59,928 nt of DNA from Pelosinus sp. (GTDB lineage: Bacteria > Bacillota > Negativicutes > DSM-13327). Below, piece by piece: positions 54,117 to 59,928 of this stretch. Position numbers and translations under genes: made by a program. The notes under the pieces were generated by a model. It was not told the origin of the DNA and searched no databases. It saw only the letters and a program-made list of their open reading frames with translations. The stretch's first letter is position 1. Every line of letters starts with the position of its first letter. The stretch is from contig JARBUM010000012.1 of assembly GCA_029239675.1 (NCBI GenBank), positions 1 through 59,928 of the forward strand, given 5' to 3'.

Positions 54117-56240
54117 ATGCTGAGACCTTTGTTAAGAGTTCTACTCGTTTGGCTTTTTAAAGCGAAAGTAATTGGTTTTGAGCAAATGCGCTTTGCTGGT
54201 CCCACAATTATACTACCTAATCATGTATCCTTCTTAGATGCCGTGTTCTTATATGCCTACTTGCCTAAGAATGTTGTCTATGTAATTAATACGGATATAG
54301 CAGATAAACTGCATTTTTATCTCCAATTTATTAATCACATCAAAATAGATACTCTCAATCCTTACTCGCTAAAAAAGATAATCAGTGAATTAAAAGCAGG
54401 AAAACCCTTGGTCATCTTTCCAGAAGGCCGCATTACCCGAACAGGAAATCTTATGAAAATTTATAGCGGCATCGGCTTTATTGCCTTCCGGACGAATGCA
54501 GCTATTTATCCAGTCACGTTCTTGGGATTGCAATACTCAAAATTCTCTCGCATAAAAGATAAGGTTCAAACGAAATGGTTCCCAGAAGTATCCATGTATG
54601 CTGATGAAGTGGTCCATCTTGAATCTAGCGGAAACAAAAGCATAAAGCTTCAGAAACGAGAAATTGGCGATAAAATTCGTACCATCATGGAAAACACTAT
54701 GTTCAAGGCCAAGAACTATGGCCACTCAGAAATTAATTTATTTAATGAGTTATTACGAGCAGGCAAAACCCATGGTATCAACAAGGTGATGGCAGAAGAT
54801 CTTGGCGGAAAGACTACTTATCGCAAAACGATTATTGGCAGCTATATCTTAGGAGACAAATTAAAGGAAACTCTCGCTCAAGAAGAAAGAGTTGGAGTAT
54901 TATTACCTAATTCTATCGGTCATGTAGTCACTTTGTTTGCCCTGTTTTACCTGAATAAGACTCCTGCTATTTTAAATTTTAGTGCAGGAGTACAAAATAA
55001 TCTTGACTGCGGTGAAACTGCCGAAATCAAGACTATACTTACATCTCGCGTATTTGTAGAAAAGGCTAATTTCCAATCCTATATCAGCCAACTAGCCGAG
55101 AAGTTTCGAATCGTTTATCTTGAAGATTTGAAAAATACAATTTCCAATACTGATAAAGCCGTAGGATTGATAAAGTATCTGGTAAAGAAAGAAGCCTCTC
55201 ATCATGGCCGCAGGCAATTGATACTATTTACTAGCGGTAGTGAAAGCAAACCTAAAGGTGTGTTGTTACCCCATTCTAGTATTTTATCTAACATTCATCA
55301 GATATCTTGCGTTATTGATTATACTCACCGAGATAAAATGTTAAATGTTCTGCCGATGTTCCATTCTTTTGGTCTAACTGCTGGAACGCTGTTACCGATC
55401 CTGGAAGGGATTGAAGTCTTTTTGTATCCTAGTCCCCTACATTATAAAATCATACCTGAAGTTGCCTATGACCGGAATATTACAATCCTTTTAGGAACTC
55501 CAACCTTTCTTATGGGATACGGACGATCTGCGCATAACTATGACTTTTATAATGTACGGTTTGTTTTGGCTGGCGGGGAAAAATTAAAAGACGACGTTCG
55601 AAACCTTTGGCATGAAAAGTTCGGCATACGTCTCTTTGAAGGCTATGGAACAACGGAGATGTCACCTGTACTTAGTTTAAATACTCCTATGTTTAATCGC
55701 CGTGATACGGTAGGTAAATTTCTACCAGGTATTGAGTGGCGAATGGAATTCGTAGAAGGCATTGAGGAAGGGGGAAATCTCTTCGTAAAAGGGCCGAATA
55801 TCATGGAGGGCTACCTATTGCATGGCAAAGGTTTTGTCCCCGTACAAGAGTGGTATAATTGCGGTGATGTTGTTGCGGTAGATACAGATGGATATATTAC
55901 CATAAAATCCCGTTTAAAACGGTTCGCAAAGATTTCCGGCGAGATGATCAGTCTCGATGTGGTAGAAAAAGTCGCTGAAGGGTGTTTCGCCACGGATAAA
56001 AACGCAGCAGTAAATATCTCCGATACGAAGAAGGGGGAGAAAATAATCCTATATACCCTTCACAAAGAAGCCACAAAGCAGCAATTGCGAGAATATATCA
56101 GTCAGAGCGGCCAAAGCATGCTAGCTATGCCCACGACCTTACGTATTGTAGATACATTGCCTTTACTGGGAAGCGGCAAGATTGACTATGTAGCATTAAA
56201 AACAATCGCTGCAAAGGAGATGGAAAACGGTGTATCCTAA
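54117..56240 (+). CDS. aas: Bifunctional lysophospholipid acyltransferase/acyl-ACP synthetase (Aas-like)
   Basis: 707 residues. The N-terminal PlsC-type acyltransferase has NHVSFLD (H36, D41) and the FPEGRIT block near 100. The AMP-forming ligase follows from about 230: LILFTSGSESKPKGVLLPHSSIL, FEGYGTTEMSPVLSLN, YNCGDVVAVDTDGYITIKSRLKRFAKISGEMIS. Aas re-acylates lysophosphatidylethanolamine at the inner membrane using acyl-ACP it makes itself. GGAGGTAAAAAA precedes the ATG. lplT overlaps its end by 11 bases. Confidence 0.93.
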   Translation: MLRPLLRVLLVWLFKAKVIGFEQMRFAGPTIILPNHVSFLDAVFLYAYLPKNVVYVINTDIADKLHFYLQFINHIKIDTLNPYSLKKIISELKAGKPLVIFPEGRITRTGNLMKIYSGIGFIAFRTNAAIYPVTFLGLQYSKFSRIKDKVQTKWFPEVSMYADEVVHLESSGNKSIKLQKREIGDKIRTIMENTMFKAKNYGHSEINLFNELLRAGKTHGINKVMAEDLGGKTTYRKTIIGSYILGDKLKETLAQEERVGVLLPNSIGHVVTLFALFYLNKTPAILNFSAGVQNNLDCGETAEIKTILTSRVFVEKANFQSYISQLAEKFRIVYLEDLKNTISNTDKAVGLIKYLVKKEASHHGRRQLILFTSGSESKPKGVLLPHSSILSNIHQISCVIDYTHRDKMLNVLPMFHSFGLTAGTLLPILEGIEVFLYPSPLHYKIIPEVAYDRNITILLGTPTFLMGYGRSAHNYDFYNVRFVLAGGEKLKDDVRNLWHEKFGIRLFEGYGTTEMSPVLSLNTPMFNRRDTVGKFLPGIEWRMEFVEGIEEGGNLFVKGPNIMEGYLLHGKGFVPVQEWYNCGDVVAVDTDGYITIKSRLKRFAKISGEMISLDVVEKVAEGCFATDKNAAVNISDTKKGEKIILYTLHKEATKQQLREYISQSGQSMLAMPTTLRIVDTLPLLGSGKIDYVALKTIAAKEMENGVS

Positions 56241-57402
56241 ACTTTCGCCGTTACATGCCTTATTCTTAGCCCAGTTTTTATCTGCCTTCGTTGATAATAT
56301 GCTCTTATTCATTGCCCTAGGAATTATCATCAGAGATGGTTACCCAGGCTACTACTTGCCTTTAGTACAAAGTACTTTTTTGTTTTCCTATATTATCTTA
56401 TCCCCTTGGGTTGGAAGATTTGCTGATAAGAAAGCGAAATCCCTTGTTCTAATGATTGGAAACGTCATAAAGATGCTAGGAGTACTTCTTTTGCTAGGGA
56501 AATGTGATCCGGCTTTGAGTTACGGCGTAGTGGGCATTGGGGCCGTCATTTACAGCCCGGCCAAATATGGTATCTTGCCCTTTTTGGCAAGAGGAGAAGA
56601 GCCCTTGCTACGAGCCAATTCCAGCCTAGAAAGTTATACCATTGTGGCAATTCTTACGGGGTCAGTAGCAGGCGGTTATTTATCCGATATCTCTATTTCT
56701 TTCTCCTTGTTAGTTTGTATTGTACTTTATGGACTATCCATTGGGGTGAATACGTTAATACCGAAAGATCCTGGCAATAGAGGAATTCAATATAGCAACG
56801 CTATAAAAGAATTTGCCCGCGATACCACAACCTTGTTTCAGAATAAGCAAAGCCACTATTCCCTCATTGGTACGGGGTCTTTCTGGATGGCATCTGCTGT
56901 CCTCAGAATGATCATCTTTGCTTGGGTGCCCCTTACCCTTGGCATTAGCAGTCGAATGGACATCAGCATGATTATAGCCGTTACAGGCATTGGCATCGCC
57001 ATTGGCGCGGTCATCACCCCCTATCTAATTACAGTAAGAGAATATCAGCGAACCGCATGGTATGGTTTGGGTATGGGTATGGGTATCATGGCATTCTTAT
57101 TTATCAAAACCTTACCTGTCGCTATTATCTTTTTACTTTTAGTTGGTTGTATGGGAGGCATTTTTATCGTTCCCATGAATGCTTGCTTGCAAAATGTTGG
57201 CCATAATACCCTAGGAGCAGGCAAAGCCATTGCCATTCAGAATTTTGTAGAGAATAGTTTCATGTTCTTAGGCGTAGGAGCTTATACTCTCGCCTTAAAA
57301 TCAGGAGTCTCCATATATACTTCACTGGCTGCTGCTGGCATGGGCTTACTAGCCTTTGTTGCCTATCTGATACTGCTAACCAATAAAGGAAAAAAAAATT
57401 AA
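56230..57402 (+). CDS. lplT: Lysophospholipid flippase LplT (MFS)
   Basis: 390 residues, about twelve membrane helices, starting with GTG inside the end of aas. LAQFLSAFVDNMLLFIALGI, GIGAVIYSPAKYGILPFLARGEEPLLRANSSLESYTIVAILTGSVAGG and NTLGAGKAIAIQNFVENSFMFLGVGAYTLAL follow E. coli LplT closely. LplT moves lysophospholipids inward across the inner membrane for re-acylation by Aas. The operon pair is typical of diderm bacteria. Confidence 0.95.
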   Translation: MYPKLSPLHALFLAQFLSAFVDNMLLFIALGIIIRDGYPGYYLPLVQSTFLFSYIILSPWVGRFADKKAKSLVLMIGNVIKMLGVLLLLGKCDPALSYGVVGIGAVIYSPAKYGILPFLARGEEPLLRANSSLESYTIVAILTGSVAGGYLSDISISFSLLVCIVLYGLSIGVNTLIPKDPGNRGIQYSNAIKEFARDTTTLFQNKQSHYSLIGTGSFWMASAVLRMIIFAWVPLTLGISSRMDISMIIAVTGIGIAIGAVITPYLITVREYQRTAWYGLGMGMGIMAFLFIKTLPVAIIFLLLVGCMGGIFIVPMNACLQNVGHNTLGAGKAIAIQNFVENSFMFLGVGAYTLALKSGVSIYTSLAAAGMGLLAFVAYLILLTNKGKKN

Positions 57403-57477
57403 TATGATTGTGGCTACTATTTTGGGGCATAATAGCAAGTGTAGAAAAGTAGATCATAGAAGAAGCAGGAGATCTCC

Positions 57478-58050
57478 ATGACAAATGATAAAGCAACATT
57501 ACTCAAAATAAGCGCACTTTTCATAGCTATCCAGCTAGTATTCATTTTTGAGTTGGCTAGATCGGGACAACCTAGCTATGCGCGAAGCGTTATGACAACC
57601 ACGTTCCTGTGGGCTATGTACACGTTCCTAGAGGCGAGATACGGCTTCTACATGAATACCTATGTTAGAACCATAGTAATGATCTCCTTACTGATGGATA
57701 GTTTCTTTGGCTGCTATTTAGACCTTTATACAAAATCGTTCACCTTTGATAAAATGTTGCACGTTTTTGGCTCCTATTCATTCTCACTATTTGCCTATAT
57801 TTTAGTTGTTCAATTACTTAAATTTCCTGTAAACCGTCCATTTAAATTTATACTAATTGTATCCCTCGGACTTAGTCTGGGAGGATTTTATGAGATTCTA
57901 GAATTTTTTACAGATATGTTTTCCTCTCCGACCCCAATTAGTCAACCAAGTCTGCTAGATACGGATCTTGATTTGCTAGGAGATCTTATTGGAGCAATTA
58001 TCGCTGCCCTTCATGGAACTTATAGATTTTTTGTAAATCTGCACTTTTGA
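57478..58050 (+). CDS. DUF2238 (YjdF-like) membrane protein
   Basis: 190 residues with about five membrane helices. FTFDKMLHVFGSYSFSLFAYIL, GGFYEILEFFTDMF and SLLDTDLDLLGDLIGAIIAAL are the conserved blocks of DUF2238. Conserved Asp, His and Glu within helices suggest a metal or transport site, but no function is known. GCAGGAGATCTCC precedes the ATG. It lies 75 bases after lplT and may be in the same transcript. Confidence 0.85.
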   Translation: MTNDKATLLKISALFIAIQLVFIFELARSGQPSYARSVMTTTFLWAMYTFLEARYGFYMNTYVRTIVMISLLMDSFFGCYLDLYTKSFTFDKMLHVFGSYSFSLFAYILVVQLLKFPVNRPFKFILIVSLGLSLGGFYEILEFFTDMFSSPTPISQPSLLDTDLDLLGDLIGAIIAALHGTYRFFVNLHF

Positions 58051-58187
58051 TTATCCTATTAGAAAGCTAATGACCTTGCATAAATTTGGAAGTTTTTACT
58101 GCCTTCTTATATAGTGACGACCATTCGTTTATATGATAAAATAATGATTATGTAAACTATGTTGCAATATAGAAAGGATTGGGGATT

Positions 58188-58385
58188 ATGCATCCATTAC
58201 GGAAGGGCCTGTTGTTTCTGGATCTATTAACTATTCCTGCAACACTCATTAAAGTTTTCCGTTCTAGAGCTATTAGTTTTAACCAGTTACAAAAAGGCAT
58301 TGAAGTTAAATCTGATGAAATCGCTAAAAGCTTTCAAGTGTCACAGGTGTGCAATCATTCCATAGAAAGATATGAAAGCTACTAG
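58188..58385 (+). CDS. Small hypothetical protein, 65 residues
   Basis: Starts MHPLRKGLLFLDLLTIPATL at the ATG 58188, nine bases after AAAGGA; an in-frame TTG at 58179 is too close to that site. The N-terminal 25 residues are moderately hydrophobic, the rest is polar. A terminator-like hairpin follows at 58439. No family recognised, so gene status is moderate. Confidence 0.5.
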   Translation: MHPLRKGLLFLDLLTIPATLIKVFRSRAISFNQLQKGIEVKSDEIAKSFQVSQVCNHSIERYESY

Positions 58386-58438
58386 AAATCAAAGAGCTCC
58401 TCACTTAATTAGAGTGAACCTTGCAGAAAATTTAATAC

Positions 58439-58487
58439 AAAAGTACACAATTTGGTTACGCTAAAGCTATCAAATTTGTGTACTTTT
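58439..58487 (+). terminator. Terminator of 65-residue gene
   Basis: AAAGTACACAA and TTGTGTACTTTTT pair with a small bulge. Confidence 0.6.
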
Positions 58488-58612
58488 TCTAGTTTAATTT
58501 CCAGTATACTTTTTCATTTGTTGAATCACGAAGAGATCAAAAAGCTGCTTCCTAACGTTGCAAATGCATTTAGGATCTTCTCTTTGACTTCACTTAGAAT
58601 TACATACAAAAT

Positions 58613-58643
58613 AAGCTGCCCTGATAGTTAATCGGGGCAGCTT
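58613..58643 (-). terminator. Terminator of ribbon-helix-helix gene
   Basis: AAGCTGCC and GGCAGCTT pair across 15 bases, followed on the minus strand by ATTTTGT. Confidence 0.6.
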
Positions 58644-58672
58644 CATACAGCATAGCTAGTTCAGTATTTATT

Positions 58673-58828
58673 TTACTTTGTTGCTTCAACTTTGTCTAGA
58701 TAATCCTCTAGCGCTTTATTAATAATCTTTGTAATTGAAATTTCTGACGCAACACTATATTCTTTGAGTCTATCGGAAAGAGATTTTTCAACTCGGGTAT
58801 TGTAGGACACCATAACCTTACTTGCCAT
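58673..58828 (-). CDS. Ribbon-helix-helix (CopG/Arc-type) DNA-binding protein
   Basis: 51 residues. The N-terminal strand KVMVSYNTRVEKSLSDRLKEY is followed by ISITKIINKALEDYLDKV, the strand-helix-helix form of small dimeric repressors. ATAGGAGTGAATTAAC precedes the ATG. No toxin gene is adjacent, so an antitoxin role is not supported. Short enough to be missed by length-limited gene finders. Confidence 0.8.
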   Translation of the reverse strand: MASKVMVSYNTRVEKSLSDRLKEYSVASEISITKIINKALEDYLDKVEATK

Positions 58829-58975
58829 GTTAATTCACTCCTATGTCTTATTATTTTTATATTACACCACAACTATATCTTTTTAGCAAGTTTTATCCAT
58901 ATTGTCTTGGAAGTAGCTATTTTATTTATACCAACGTTTGAAAAGCAGCTATATGCCTAGAAACACATACTACAC

Positions 58976-59914
58976 CTACGCAATGATTTCTTTAGATATA
59001 AATTTTGCAGTAAAGGCAACCGCACGCTTACTTATGCTTTCGCAAAGATGTGGCGGATTCTCTGGGGTAAACCCTTGCGACCTTAGCTCTTTGCATAATA
59101 CGCTACCAAATTCAGCTTGAAAACCACTGGAAAACTCATGACCTAACTTAGTAATGCCTTGCGGCTCAACACCTTTTTTCTGGGCATAAACGCCAATGAA
59201 CATCAGTGCCCCCTCAACTAGCCCACATTGTGAGCCATATCTGCCTGCATTCAGCCCATATGCAGCCTCGATAACTTGGGGATGAAGCTCACAGTGAAAT
59301 ATTTCAGACAGAACTTTCAAGGTGGTAATTGTACAACTTAGGTCTTCGTCCCAGTAGTAAGCATGGACTCTAGAATTAATTAATTCATTAACAATCACTT
59401 GAACAGCAGGGCCAACCATGACTTCATAACCGCACCTATTTGGATGTACACCGTCACAGTGCATTCCTTCTTTTATCTTTAGACCGCTATCATCCACCAT
59501 AGCCTTATGAAAATCAATGATTTCAACATTCCTATCTTTGGTATATTGGCGAATTTCTTCACGATATTGCCCTAGTAACTTCTCTTCCATTACGTCATTG
59601 CAAGGTATCGGTAAGCCAATAATTGGTATGATAGTGTTCTTTAAAGCTAACTCCACCATATCGTGAATATTACTAATGACTTGCTGGACAACTATTCCGG
59701 CATATGCATCATTAGTGCCACCCATAATGATAACGTGAGAAGGTTTGTACCGTATAACATCACTTTGAAAACGATTTAACATACCACCAGTGGTATCGCC
59801 GTTAATACCACTGTTTTTATACTCAATATTGAACTGATTGGCGGCCATGTTCAACCAAGATAACGCCGGTTCATAGGGATAACCGCAGGTGATTGAATCA
59901 CCGATTCCAACCAT
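58976..59914 (-). CDS. SGNH hydrolase fused to a C_GCAxxG_C_C domain
   Basis: 312 residues from the ATG at 59914. The frame stays open to the window edge, and GDSL proteins usually begin a few residues further upstream, so the start may lie outside. Residues 1-175 are a GDSL/SGNH esterase: VGIGDSITCGYP (catalytic Ser), NSGINGDTTGG, MGGTNDA and CDGVHPNRCGYEVM (Asp and His). Residues about 185-312 match the redox-type C_GCAxxG_C_C family, with spaced cysteines and GSQCGLVEGALMFIGVY. The joined function is unknown. Confidence 0.87.
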   Translation of the reverse strand: MVGIGDSITCGYPYEPALSWLNMAANQFNIEYKNSGINGDTTGGMLNRFQSDVIRYKPSHVIIMGGTNDAYAGIVVQQVISNIHDMVELALKNTIIPIIGLPIPCNDVMEEKLLGQYREEIRQYTKDRNVEIIDFHKAMVDDSGLKIKEGMHCDGVHPNRCGYEVMVGPAVQVIVNELINSRVHAYYWDEDLSCTITTLKVLSEIFHCELHPQVIEAAYGLNAGRYGSQCGLVEGALMFIGVYAQKKGVEPQGITKLGHEFSSGFQAEFGSVLCKELRSQGFTPENPPHLCESISKRAVAFTAKFISKEIIA

Positions 59915-59928
59915 TTTTATAGTGCTAT

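Larger units (their letters stand above)
58386..58672. other. Intergenic region with two hairpins
   Basis: Nearly 290 bases with converging transcripts. It holds terminators at 58439-58487 and 58613-58643. A TTG-initiated frame near 58519 (35 codons or so) has no ribosome site. Confidence 0.4.

Noticed and set aside
58519..58629. TTG-initiated plus-strand frame with a LLPNVANAF stretch
   Set aside because: No ribosome site or promoter, and it runs into the terminator of the ribbon-helix-helix gene. Could be a remnant but cannot be supported.
1..59928. tRNA, rRNA, CRISPR arrays, insertion sequences, prophage or integrase genes
   Set aside because: I looked for T-loop motifs, regularly spaced repeats, transposase motifs and long inverted repeats and saw none. 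All the strong inverted repeats are accounted for as terminators or the RNA at 49.1 kb.

Overview
The window reads as chromosomal DNA of an endospore-forming anaerobe with a diderm envelope, most likely a member of the Negativicutes in the Sporomusaceae (Pelosinus or Sporomusa type). This is inferred from gene content and not from any database search. Sporulation genes (an alpha/beta SASP, CotJA-CotJB-CotJC, a SpoVD-type PBP, a Spo0E-like phosphatase) occur together with Gram-negative-type envelope genes (a small exported beta-barrel-like protein ending in Phe, and an Aas-LplT lysophospholipid re-acylation pair). I saw no rRNA, tRNA, CRISPR array, transposase or phage gene. Most of the window is ordinary core and accessory chromosome.

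Layout. 1-1.2 kb: end of a Fe/Mn superoxide dismutase gene and ynfA behind a Fur-like box. 1.2-8.4 kb: the addB-addA recombination nuclease operon. 8.6-12 kb: a methyltransferase, the small exported barrel-like protein, arginase and a 30-residue membrane peptide. 12-18.2 kb: glnS and sbcD-sbcC. 18.3-25.3 kb: short genes of mixed function, including a PaaK-like protein with a degraded ATP loop, a polysaccharide deacetylase, DacF and an isolated CheR. 25.4-28.3 kb: alr, hypA-hypB-spo0E-like, and a SASP gene with a sigma-G-type promoter. 28.4-37.7 kb: spoVD, an amino-acid permease, ald with a sigma-54 promoter and two TyrR-type boxes, its likely TyrR-like regulator, namZ, and a small Rossmann-MCP fusion. 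37.9-43.2 kb: cotJABC, a PspC-domain protein, an FtsW/RodA protein, a beta-propeller protein and a DUF2935 protein. 43.3-49.2 kb: trmB, an AcoR-like regulator lacking the sigma-54 contact loop, an H-NOX chemoreceptor divergent from a stand-alone siroheme protein under a perfect CRP/FNR-type palindrome, and a candidate structured RNA. 49.3-59.9 kb: citXG, a NERD protein, a DapB-like protein, aas-lplT, small genes, and an SGNH hydrolase fused to a C_GCAxxG_C_C domain.

How parts work together. The permease, alanine dehydrogenase and ACT-PAS-AAA+ regulator form a likely alanine-use module. The H-NOX receptor (with all pocket residues of the O2-binding type at family positions) and the siroheme protein with an HcpR-like operator suggest an O2, NO or nitrite response locus. 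Aas and LplT would recycle lysophospholipids at the inner membrane. Several tiny genes (30, 35, 44, 51, 53 and 58 residues) have good ribosome sites and would be missed by length-limited gene finders. The strongest candidates for new biology are the H-NOX/siroheme locus, the Rossmann-MCP fusion, the PaaK-like protein without a P-loop, the structured RNA at 49.1 kb, and the hairpin that hides the start site of the NERD gene.
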